A DNA stretch of 8,010 nucleotides, taken from contig CAMYIQ010000329.1 of the NCBI GenBank assembly GCA_947258465.1, forward strand, positions 1 through 8,010. The letters are read 5' to 3'. The notes below the pieces were generated by a model, which was not told the DNA's origin, did no database searches, and was given only the letters and a program-made list of their open reading frames with translations. The number at the start of each line of letters is the position of its first letter. Within the stretch, counting starts at the first letter, position 1. Shown here one piece after another: positions 1-8,010 of the stretch. The stretch is from an uncultured Erythrobacter sp. (GTDB lineage: Bacteria; Pseudomonadota; Alphaproteobacteria; Sphingomonadales; Sphingomonadaceae). Made by a program: the position numbers and the translations under genes.

Positions 1-1594
1 AAATCGAGCCGGGCGAACTCGTCGAGGGTGAACCCCTCGCACTGTTCTTCCTTGGGCTTGTCCCAGGGCTTGGGAAGCTGCTTGCGGCCCTGCTCCTGCA
101 GGATCCGCGAGAGCTTGCTCTCGAAGCAGCAATAGACCTTCTTCTTGGTCAGGCAGACGCCGAGGAACTTGTCCGAACAGTAGGTCCCGACATAGGCGCA
201 CAGCCCCTGCGCATCGCGCTGGTGGAGCAGCACTTCCTCGCGATCACAGCCAAGCGCGACCAGAAGGCTGATGCCCGGAATGAGCGGAAAGCCCTTGCCC
301 TTGCAACAATTGAGCACGCCGAAGACCTTGGACGAGCAGGTGTTGCGCGTGCCGCGGAACAGCGTCAGCGTATTCGGGTCGAACTGTCCGCGCGCTTCGT
401 CCATTGCATGCAATGCGACCGCGGCATCCTTGAACTCGTCGTTCGCGGTGCGCTCGATCGTCTCGCAGCTGCCATCGATGCAATAGACATCGCCGTCGCA
501 GACATACTGCGTGGTGCTGTCTGTTGCCGGGAGTGGGCATTCGTAGATGCGCTCCCAGGTCTCGCATGGGACCTCATCGGTGAGACATTCCTCGCGCAAG
601 AAACGGCAGGTGCCCTGGCTTTCGATGTCCGAGCAGTCGGTCGCCGTTTCGCGCGAGGTACAGGTGTAGCTGCGCTGCCATTCCCAGCACGGTCGTGTGA
701 CCGAGACGCCGTTCACGATTCGGGTCTGCGGATCGGCATCGGTGCAGATCTCGGTATCGAGCGTGCAGTCGCCATTGTCGGCAAAGCCTGAGCACTGGCT
801 CTCGTCGGGGGTCGTCGTGACCGTGGTCGCAGTAGTGACCATGTAGGGTGTCTGCCCCGGGACTTGCTCGTCGCAGGTCAATTCGGTGATCGGGTCGCCC
901 GGCTCGGAACACCACGGACGTCCGCCCGAGGAACTCCACTGCAGGCAGGTGTCGCGCCGTCCCGTCACGCGGCAGGAATAGCCGTCGAACCCGGCGCACT
1001 CGGGCTCGCCGGAGCCGTTGAAGTCGCCGAACCGGTTGCACAGGTAGTGGTACTGCGGAAGCTGGCTCACTGTCGTTGCCAGCGGCACCGCGCACTGGCC
1101 CGCCGACTGGTCGATCCGAGTGCCGGTGTTGCAGGTCGCGGTGTAGGTCCCGGCCGAGCCCGATCCGGGAGGCAGCGGGACGCAGGAGCCCTGGCCCCCG
1201 GCGATCGCCATGCCGCTGGTGTAGTCGAGCGGGCTCTCGTTGATCGCGAGGCTGCGCGCAATGACGTCCTCGATCTCGCCCGGATCGAAACGCGCGCGGT
1301 TGGCCACACTGTCGCGCATCGCGCGGTAACCCTGGTGGCCGCTCGCCACTGCCGCCGCATTGCCCTCGATCCGGTCGGGATCCTGCGCGAGCGTCTCGAT
1401 CCCCCGGACCGCGTTGCGATCGTAGTTGGGGAGGGTCGCAGTGTTCGGCTGTTGCTGTGCCGCCTGCTGGGCCTCGCCGCGCAGGCTCTCGGCAAAGGCC
1501 TTGCCGTCGGCCTTCGCGTCCTGCTGCTGGGCTGCGGCGCTCGCGGTGAGGAGGAGCGCCGTAAAAGCGGTCACGGCGAGCTTAATCGGGTGTT

Positions 1595-1598
<4 letters not shown>
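1..1598 (-). CDS. traN: TraN, F-type mating-pair stabilisation protein (3' end cut by window edge)
   Basis: TraN is an outer-membrane protein of the donor that contacts the recipient surface and stabilises mating pairs. The frame is open from the ATG at 1598 to base 1: 532 complete codons, no stop. F TraN is about 600 residues, so only a short C-terminal piece should be missing. Residues 1-23 form a signal peptide (Lys-rich start, hydrophobic core, cleavage likely after A23, before QQQ). A family-like N-terminal stretch follows (AFAESLRGEAQQAAQQQP, about residues 35-52). From about residue 137 the protein is Cys-rich, about 32 cysteines by my count. The conserved C-terminal part includes NCCKGKGFP near residue 430, VYCCFESKLSRILQEQGR from 488, and CEGFTLDEFARLD from 520. 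These are typical TraN closing motifs. The start overlaps the trbC stop as ATGA. No stop codon or frameshift interrupts the visible part. The identity is secure; the exact C-terminus cannot be seen. Confidence 0.95.
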
Positions 1599-3356
<1,758 letters not shown>

Positions 3357-3360
<4 letters not shown>

Positions 3361-3989
3361 GGCTGTGCCTTCCGGGGCGGGAGCGTGATCTCGCTCACCT
3401 CGAGCATCCGCCCGTTCTGGCGCACCCACGCGGGGACGGCCCTGATGCCGAATTTTTGCGTCAGCTTGCCGCCCTGATCGAAATAGAAGCGGCGTTGACG
3501 GGCCTTCATCAGCTCGAGCGGTGCGCCTTTCACGAGGATAAGCTTGGCGTGCGCGTCCTGCCTCAGCGCCCAGGCGATTTGCGAGGGATCGTCGCCGTCA
3601 AGAAACAGGAGGTCGCCGCGCAGCTTGACGCTGTCGAGCGGATTGACCTGCGTTCCGGCGGCATGGATCAGCTCGCCTTTTGCGCCCCGGATATCGGCAG
3701 CAAGCGTAATTGTCGGATCGAAGGCCCATTGGCGGCTTGCGCTTGCGCGGATCACGCCGGCAACCGGATCAGGCCGGTTGACGCGGGCAATCGTGCGACG
3801 CTTGAGTTCCTCGTTGAGCCGCGCGGTCTCGCCCGACTTTTCCATCTGGGCGAGGCGCGTATGGATCTGTTCCAAGAGATCGCGCTCGATCACGGGGAAG
3901 ACCGCTCCGCGCTGGCCGTAGTCTCGTGCCTGCAGGCTGGCAGGGAGCGCAGCGAGGAGAAGCGCGCCAATCGGAAGGAGGGAGCGCAT
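3357..3989 (-). CDS. traW: TraW, F-type pilus assembly protein
   Basis: TraW is a periplasmic pilus-assembly protein that works with TrbC and TraU. The product is 210 residues, matching F TraW. The ATG at 3989 is preferred: it overlaps the upstream peptidase stop as TGATG and starts a signal peptide (residues 1-21, cleavage likely at LQA|RDYG). The frame is open up to 4031, but that would place an unlikely Arg-rich leader before the signal peptide. The mature N-terminus RDYGQRGAVFPVIERDLLE (residues 22-40) matches the TraW pattern of an aromatic/Gly segment followed by FP.xExDLLE. Further along, DPTITLAADI (about 84-93) and the strong C-terminal signature RFYFDQGG (167-174) with KFGIRAVPAWV (179-189) identify the family. 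No cysteine is visible in the mature protein, unlike TraU and TraN. GGGAGGG about ten bases upstream can serve as ribosome-binding site. Confidence 0.96.
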
Positions 3990-4495
3990 CACAGGATTGC
4001 CCTCCCGCTGCCGAGGATCTGCTCGCGGCAAATGAAACCGATTGCGCCGTAGCGGCTGTCGAGCCCGCGCGGATGGTCAGTTCCGGCGTAGTAGCAACCT
4101 TCCGGTATTGCGCCTTCGGGACCGCGCGTGAGCGGCACGCCAAGGCGGGTGACCTCGAGCAGGCTCGCGACCTGCTTCCCGTTGATGAAGACCGCATCGC
4201 CCTCGTGGCGCACGACATCGCCCGGCATGCCAAGCACGCGCTTGCCGAACATCTGCGGTCCTTTTCCGAAATGCCTTTCGACCAGCTCGCTTTGCGGCGG
4301 CTCGAAGAAGAACAGGCTGCCGCGTTCGATCGGCGCGTGCTTGTCGAGCCAGAACGCCCAGTTGGGCAGGCTCGGGCTCGCATTGATGAGGAACGCGTGG
4401 TCCTTGCTGAAGGCATCGAGGGGCGCCCAGGCAAGCGGTAGCAGGACCAGCCCCGAGAGCAGCAGCGGACGGCGGATCGAGCGGGTCAGGCTCAT
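3989..4495 (-). CDS. traF: S26-family conjugative signal peptidase (TraF/TrhF type)
   Basis: This is a membrane-anchored serine peptidase of the S26 (signal peptidase I) family, 168 residues. In RP4 the related TraF matures and cyclises pilin. In R27 and SXT/R391, F-like operons carry a peptidase of this type beside traW, so a role in processing pilin or another exported component is likely here too. One N-terminal hydrophobic segment (residues 10-26) anchors the protein. The catalytic Ser box is NASPSLPNW (38-46), with S42 the probable nucleophile. The Lys box is GKRVLGMPGD (84-93), with K85 the general base. The C-terminal box is GTDHPRGLDSRYG (138-150). The usual Gly after SLPx is Trp here (SLPNWAFW). 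The start overlaps the trbI stop as ATGA, and GGGGAG sits eight bases upstream. Despite the symbol, it is not the thioredoxin-like TraF of plasmid F. The family call is firm; the substrate is inferred. Confidence 0.92.
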   Translation of the reverse strand: MSLTRSIRRPLLLSGLVLLPLAWAPLDAFSKDHAFLINASPSLPNWAFWLDKHAPIERGSLFFFEPPQSELVERHFGKGPQMFGKRVLGMPGDVVRHEGDAVFINGKQVASLLEVTRLGVPLTRGPEGAIPEGCYYAGTDHPRGLDSRYGAIGFICREQILGSGRAIL

Positions 4496-4872
4496 GGCTG
4501 CTTCTCCCCGGCGAGCTTGTCCGCAATGCGCTGCTCGAGTTCGGAGGTTGCGTCTTCGGCAGCGCCCGCGAGCACGGCCTCGGCAACCAGCACCACGCGG
4601 CCGTCATGGCCCATATCGGCGACGGCGCTTTCGGCGGCTTTGAGGTATGCAAGGCTCGCCGCCTGGACGACCGCCGGATCGGCATCGGCGCGCGCGGCTT
4701 CCTCGACGAATGTCCCGATGGTCTCGGCGAGCCGGACCGTGACGATCCGCTGCTTTGGGGAGCTGGTGACCTGCTGCGTGATCCACGCACCCCACAGGAG
4801 CGCGGCAACGAGCAACGCTACGGCGAGGAGTTTCGGGCCCAGCTGGCTAAGCGGGAGGTTCAGTCTATCCAT
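4492..4872 (-). CDS. trbI: TrbI, F-type inner-membrane pilus protein
   Basis: TrbI of F is a small inner-membrane protein that affects pilus extension and retraction. The product from the ATG at 4872 is 126 residues; F TrbI is 128. One transmembrane helix spans residues about 15-31, followed by a periplasmic, mostly helical domain. The C-terminal segment VVLVAEAVLAGA (93-104), followed by an acidic/helical stretch ending SELEQRIADKL (110-120), follows the same pattern as the C-terminus of F TrbI as I recall it. Its place directly ahead of traW and the peptidase agrees with the F order traC-trbI-traW. The frame continues open to 5031, but that start would put a low-complexity Ser/Arg-rich leader deep inside the preceding gene. 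The ATG at 4872 shares eight bases (ATGGATAG) with the preceding stop, the longest overlap in the window. GAAGGA lies about ten bases upstream. Confidence 0.86.
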   Translation of the reverse strand: MDRLNLPLSQLGPKLLAVALLVAALLWGAWITQQVTSSPKQRIVTVRLAETIGTFVEEAARADADPAVVQAASLAYLKAAESAVADMGHDGRVVLVAEAVLAGAAEDATSELEQRIADKLAGEKQP

Positions 4873-5269
4873 GGCGGGGAGATCCTTCGGCGAGGCGGCG
4901 ATCGAGGTGGCGCAGGAAAGCCGGCAATCGCAGCAGGGCGAGGCCGCCGGCTGCGATGAGGAATGCGATCTGGAGGTCCTGGGCAAAGAAGCGGCGCGCG
5001 ACAGGTTCAGCGCTGCGGTAGTGGTCAGCAAGATTGCCGATCTGCGCGAACAGCGCCGTCAGGTCCCATCCAGCGATGAGAAGGAACACGAACAGCGGCA
5101 GACCGAGAACAAGCAGCAGCGTGCTCGCCGCGAAGCCTGCCGTTTCGATCAGCACCAGGCAGGTGCCCTGGAACAGCGCCAGCCAGTCGATCACACGGTG
5201 CTTGTCGCGGGCTTGTCTGACTGACGGAAGTCGCACGCGATCTACGAGCGTGGTGGTCTCGAGCACCAT
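4865..5269 (-). CDS. Small membrane protein of unknown function between TraC and TrbI
   Basis: I do not recognise this 134-residue protein as a named Tra family. The N-terminal 25 residues are polar and basic (RVRLPSVRQARDKHR), then a hydrophobic segment runs over residues 44-67 (AASTLLLVLGLPLFVFLLIAGW is its core) and a second over about 99-115. The C-terminus is basic (RHLDRRLAEGSPRHG). Positive charge at both ends suggests two inner-membrane helices with N- and C-termini in the cytoplasm and a short periplasmic loop (about 68-98). There is one Cys (C37). The start is the ATG at 5269, which shares one base with the traC stop (TGATG). GGAGG at 5276-5280 is six bases upstream. A GTG at 5272 would add one residue but sits only three bases from GGAGG. 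The overlaps on both sides and intact frame say it is a real cistron, translated with traC and trbI. A helper role for pilin insertion or TraC docking is possible but only a guess. Confidence 0.82.
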   Translation of the reverse strand: MVLETTTLVDRVRLPSVRQARDKHRVIDWLALFQGTCLVLIETAGFAASTLLLVLGLPLFVFLLIAGWDLTALFAQIGNLADHYRSAEPVARRFFAQDLQIAFLIAAGGLALLRLPAFLRHLDRRLAEGSPRHG

Positions 5270-7818
5270 CACATGCCTCCTTCCACACCTGCGACCAGCG
5301 CGACTGCGCGCTCCAGCGGCATGCCGTTTTCGACATGGCGGTGGATCGCGGCATAGGTGTCAGGATCGGAGGAGAAGATCGTCGCGGAGAGTGGGTCGAG
5401 CACCAGGCGTCCAACGGCTTCCATCTCGGGACCTTTGAGGTAGATCTCGCTGTACTCGGTGCCCGAGCGCTTGAGGCTGCGGATCAGCGTCTCGGTCCGG
5501 TCGTCCATGTCGAGCCGGGCCTCCTTGCGGAAATCGGCGATGGTCTCGGGTTTCTGCTGAAGCACCAGCATCCAGTCGCTGTTCTCGAGCGCGGCCCGCG
5601 CGCCGTCCGATTTGTAGTAGTCGTTGAGCGACTGGGTGGCGGTCGCAAGCGCGCCGCCATACTTGCGCGCGGTGCGGGCATAGGTCTCGACGAACTCGCC
5701 CATCGAACCGCCCTTGAGCATCGCCCAGGCCTCGTCGATCAGCAGCAGCTTCTTGGTCGAGCGCGACGAGCGCGTCATCGCCTGACCGGTCATGAACATG
5801 ATCGCCGAGAGGACGACGCTTCTGAGTTCCTCGCGACTTGCGAGGTCGCTCATCTCGAAGACGGTGAAATCGTCCTCGAGCGCGAAACTCGCTTTCCCGG
5901 AGAAGAACCCGGCGTAGCTTCCGCCTCGGCAGAAGGGCGCGATCGCGGTGGCAAGGTCCTTGCCCGCCTCGTTGTCGCTCTGATGGAGTGCATGCGCGAC
6001 GTCGTCGATCGCGCCGCCGCCGCCGAGCGCATTCCAGACCTGGGTTACTGCACGATCGATGAGGCCGCGTTCGGTGTCCGAGGGCGCGGCGCTTGGCCGC
6101 GCCATCTGGCCGACGATCGCCTTGATCATCGCAAAGCAGTCGAGGCGGTAATCTTCGTCTTCATGCGCGCGGGCATCGTCGACCATCGAGAACGGGTTGA
6201 GTGAAAAGCCCGAGGCGAGTGTGAACTCGACGAAGCGGCCGCCCTGCAGCTTGACCGAATGCTCGAAACTGCGCCCGTCATCGATCACGACCACCTTGGC
6301 GCCCGCGCCGCGCAGCGCGGCGCACAGCTCCTGCAGCAGCACCGACTTGCCTGATCCCGACTTCCCGCAGATCGCAATGTTGTGATTGCCCGCCGCGTTC
6401 TCGAAGGGCGACCAGAAGAAGGGCTGGCCGCGCCGTCCGAGGAGCAGCAGGTGCGGGATCGTCCCGCCGAGATACTCGCCCTGCAGGGGGGCGATATTGG
6501 CCGCGGTAGTCGAGAGCATGGTGCGAAAGCGCTTGAGGCGTGCAAGGTCGTGGACGAGCCCGTCGGCGAGGCTCAGCGGGAATGCCGCGACGAGGCCCTG
6601 CAGCTGGAGGAAACGCTCGTCGGCAAGGTCCCAGCCGGCGGCCTTGTAGATCGCCTTGATCGTGCGTTCGTGCGCGTCGCCGTCTCCCAGCGGCGAGATA
6701 GTGGTGAGGCCGTAGAAGAGCTTGACGAGCTTCTTACCAGCCTGGAGCTCGGCCTGGACGTGCTTCCACTCCGCCGATTGCTCGGAAAGCCTCGGCAGGA
6801 AGCGTGCGCTCTTCGTTTCCGACAGGCTGGTGGTGCGCATGAACTTGTAGCCTGCGCGCGCGGCTGCCGCTTCCTGGTCGGGATAGTGCAGGCACAGCAT
6901 GGTGGCGGCGGGACAGGGAAAGCGCAGCTTGTCGGTGAACATGTCGCCGACAAGCCGCGCGCATTCCCACGGCGCCCAGCGTTCGGGCGTCGAACGCACG
7001 CCGTAATGGCGGACATCGAAGCGGTCAGGATAGCAGGTGCCCATTTTGGGAACGCCATCGCGGCTACGTCCGGTCTCCCGGAACCGCTCGGTGCGCAAGA
7101 TCAGCCGGTCGTCCTCGACTTCGAGTTCTATGTCGCGGCGGATCGCTTGCGCATCGAGCGTGTCCTCGCGGTTCCAGTGGGTGAGATCGGGTTCGCGCGC
7201 GGTGGTCGGCGAGGTAAGTTCGTCGACCAGCGCGAGCAGGCCTGCAGGCTCGAGCCTGTTCGATGCAAGGCCGAGCGAGTTCAGCATGCCCGCCATCCCG
7301 TCTCGGCATTCGGTGAGTTCCGCATCGGTGACGCTTCCGGGCACCGGAACGCCGAGCGACAGCACGAGACGCACATGGCGTGCATGAAACGGCGCGTGTG
7401 CCGAGCCCGACTTCCAGACGAGATCGTAGAGCCGGTTGGTGCGGGCCTTCGCGATCGCTTCGTAGATCCCGCCCTGCTCGTAGCGCGGCGCGAACCACGG
7501 GCCGACGATGGCGCCGATGCGCGGGGACGCGAAGTTCAGCACCTGCAGGCAGGCGCCTTGCGGCAGGCTCTCGGAAAAGAACTGGCCGAGGATCTCACCT
7601 GACCGCTCGTCGGCGCCAATGAGCGGGGTGACTTCGAGAATGAAGCCCTTCGAGTGCGCGTTGCGGTAGAGCCCCGGGCCCTCGTCATAGACGCGGTATG
7701 GAAGCCAGTCCGACAGCATGTCGAGCGCGAAACGCGGCTGCGCATGGTCGGCTTTCTTTGCATCGCCGAACAGGCCAGCGAGGAGCGCGTCGCGCGCAGA
7801 AGAAAGCGAGAGGTTCAC
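5269..7818 (-). CDS. traC: TraC, F-type T4SS pilus-assembly ATPase (VirB4 family)
   Basis: TraC is the cytoplasmic, membrane-associated VirB4-type ATPase that powers pilin assembly. The product is 849 residues (F TraC about 875). The N-terminal TraC domain covers roughly residues 25-270 (LDMLSDWLPYRVYDEGPGLY and RTERFRETGRSRDGVP lie in or at the end of it). A linker region with AARAGYKFMRTTSL and KLFYGLTTISPLG leads to the ATPase domain. Walker A is GKSGSGKS at 485-492. Walker B is KKLLLIDEAWAM with D695 and E696. A RARKYGG-like stretch (RTARKYGG, 715-722) and ATQS (727-730) follow, as usual in VirB4/TraG-like ATPases. All motifs are intact. The start is GTG at 7818, whose GTGA overlaps the stop of the upstream gene. 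AAGGAG at 7826-7831 is seven bases upstream. This is the only non-ATG start chosen in the window. The protein ends at a TGA shared with the next ATG. The identity is secure. Confidence 0.97.
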   Translation of the reverse strand: MNLSLSSARDALLAGLFGDAKKADHAQPRFALDMLSDWLPYRVYDEGPGLYRNAHSKGFILEVTPLIGADERSGEILGQFFSESLPQGACLQVLNFASPRIGAIVGPWFAPRYEQGGIYEAIAKARTNRLYDLVWKSGSAHAPFHARHVRLVLSLGVPVPGSVTDAELTECRDGMAGMLNSLGLASNRLEPAGLLALVDELTSPTTAREPDLTHWNREDTLDAQAIRRDIELEVEDDRLILRTERFRETGRSRDGVPKMGTCYPDRFDVRHYGVRSTPERWAPWECARLVGDMFTDKLRFPCPAATMLCLHYPDQEAAAARAGYKFMRTTSLSETKSARFLPRLSEQSAEWKHVQAELQAGKKLVKLFYGLTTISPLGDGDAHERTIKAIYKAAGWDLADERFLQLQGLVAAFPLSLADGLVHDLARLKRFRTMLSTTAANIAPLQGEYLGGTIPHLLLLGRRGQPFFWSPFENAAGNHNIAICGKSGSGKSVLLQELCAALRGAGAKVVVIDDGRSFEHSVKLQGGRFVEFTLASGFSLNPFSMVDDARAHEDEDYRLDCFAMIKAIVGQMARPSAAPSDTERGLIDRAVTQVWNALGGGGAIDDVAHALHQSDNEAGKDLATAIAPFCRGGSYAGFFSGKASFALEDDFTVFEMSDLASREELRSVVLSAIMFMTGQAMTRSSRSTKKLLLIDEAWAMLKGGSMGEFVETYARTARKYGGALATATQSLNDYYKSDGARAALENSDWMLVLQQKPETIADFRKEARLDMDDRTETLIRSLKRSGTEYSEIYLKGPEMEAVGRLVLDPLSATIFSSDPDTYAAIHRHVENGMPLERAVALVAGVEGGM
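5276..5280 (-). promoter_or_regulatory. Ribosome-binding site deciding the start of the small membrane protein
   Basis: GGAGG lies inside the last codons of traC, six bases ahead of the ATG at 5269 but only three ahead of the alternative GTG at 5272. The spacing favours the ATG and a TGATG stop-start coupling with traC. Confidence 0.6.
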
Positions 7819-8010
7819 TTGGGCTCTCCTTCGGGCAGAACAGGGTGGGGCACCTGGCCGGGGGAGGGGGAACGACCAGGTGCCCCGGGGTCCGGCGCTT
7901 TGGCGCCGGGCAGCTCCGTCAGATCCTGCGAGGGGATGACCAGGACATCGGGAGGCTGCTGGGGGGAGGGATTGGAATGCTGGAAAGGAATTGCTTCTGC
8001 GGCGGTGGGC
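7815..8010 (-). CDS. C-terminal tail of an upstream tra protein, probably TraV (5' end outside window)
   Basis: The minus-strand frame read from base 8009 is open for 64 codons and stops at the TGA at 7815-7817, which overlaps the traC GTG as GTGA. The visible residues are Pro-rich and probably unstructured (NPSPQQPPDVLVIP, then PGAPGRSPSPGQVPHPVLP, ending EGEPK). They carry no domain signature. The stop-start overlap with traC, the same style as every other junction here, is the main evidence that this is coding. In F-type operons the gene ahead of traC is usually traV, the outer-membrane lipoprotein of the core complex, sometimes after a dsbC-like gene or traR. TraV is therefore the best guess, but the visible tail alone cannot prove it. 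TraB and a DsbC-like protein are alternatives. Confidence 0.6.
   Translation of the reverse strand, partial: PTAAEAIPFQHSNPSPQQPPDVLVIPSQDLTELPGAKAPDPGAPGRSPSPGQVPHPVLPEGEPK
7826..7831 (-). promoter_or_regulatory. Ribosome-binding site of traC
   Basis: AAGGAG stands seven bases ahead of the GTG start at 7818. The strong match and good spacing support the GTG start. The site lies within the last codons of the upstream gene. Confidence 0.65.
7847..7886 (-). repeat. 11-bp perfect inverted repeat in the end of the upstream gene, ahead of traC
   Basis: The arms are 7847-7857 (GGGGCACCTGG on the plus strand) and 7876-7886 (CCAGGTGCCCC), a perfect 11-base match around an 18-base loop. The loop is G-rich on the plus strand and C-rich in the transcript. 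The hairpin would form in the mRNA about 16 bases ahead of the traC ribosome-binding site. No T-run follows on the transcript, so it does not look like an intrinsic terminator. It may affect traC translation or mRNA processing. Confidence 0.6.
7892..7909 (-). repeat. 7-bp perfect hairpin next to the larger inverted repeat
   Basis: CCGGCGC (7892-7898) pairs with GCGCCGG (7903-7909) around a four-base loop. It lies five bases upstream, in transcript terms, of the 11-bp inverted repeat. Both are inside the coding end of the upstream gene. GC-rich DNA produces such short stems by chance, so function is uncertain. Confidence 0.45.

Noticed and set aside
3990..4031. Longer start of TraW at 4031.
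   Set aside because: It would put an Arg-rich leader before a clear signal peptide. The ATG at 3989 fits the stop-start overlap pattern of the operon.
4873..5031. Longer start of TrbI at 5031.
   Set aside because: The added 53 residues are Ser/Arg/Ala-rich shadow sequence of the preceding membrane-protein gene. The 126-residue form matches the family length and topology.
6382..7602. 406-residue plus-strand open frame opposite traC, and similar plus-strand frames at 864-1607, 1904-2467 and 5335-6204.
   Set aside because: They lie antisense to well-identified tra genes, are rich in Arg, Ala and Gly, and show no motif or ribosome-binding logic. Long antisense frames are expected in DNA with GC-rich third positions.
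7847..7909. Intrinsic terminator ahead of traC.
   Set aside because: There is no U-run on the transcript after either stem, and the element is within coding sequence of a continuous operon.

Overview
The window is an interior piece of an F-type (MPF-F) conjugative type IV secretion operon, read entirely on the minus strand. From high to low coordinates, the gene order is: the tail of an upstream tra gene (probably traV), traC, a small unrecognised membrane-protein gene, trbI, an S26-family signal peptidase (traF/trhF type), traW, traU, trbC and traN, which runs off the left edge. The sequence is GC-rich with strong G/C third positions. Together with the gene content, this fits an alphaproteobacterial plasmid or integrative conjugative element, perhaps of a sphingomonad or erythrobacter. 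The host assignment is inference; no replicon, chromosomal or attachment marker is present.

Layout: 8010-7815 holds the Pro-rich C-terminus of the upstream protein, whose last codons carry two inverted repeats. 7818-5269 is TraC, the ATPase that powers pilus assembly. 5269-4865 is a 134-residue protein with two hydrophobic segments and no assigned function. 4872-4492 is TrbI, 4495-3989 the signal peptidase, 3989-3357 TraW, 3360-2347 TraU, 2350-1595 TrbC and 1598-1 TraN (partial). Every junction overlaps by 1 to 8 bases (ATGA, GTGA, TGATG or ATGGATAG). There is therefore no intergenic DNA, promoter, operator or terminator to find, and the block should be one transcript with translationally coupled cistrons. 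The promoter must lie to the right of the window.

How the genes work together, from knowledge of F, R27 and SXT/R391 systems: TraC energises pilin assembly at the inner membrane. The S26 peptidase probably matures a pilin or another exported component. TrbI modulates pilus extension and retraction. TraW, TraU and TrbC form a periplasmic module for pilus assembly and mating-pair stabilisation. TraN is the Cys-rich outer-membrane protein that stabilises mating pairs by contacting the recipient. Four consecutive products (TraW, TraU, TrbC, TraN) carry clear signal peptides, and TraU and TraN are rich in cysteines, so periplasmic disulfide chemistry is expected.

I see no unknown defence, mobile or RNA system. 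The least explained items are the small membrane protein between TraC and TrbI, and the structured, G-rich/C-rich segment just ahead of the traC start.
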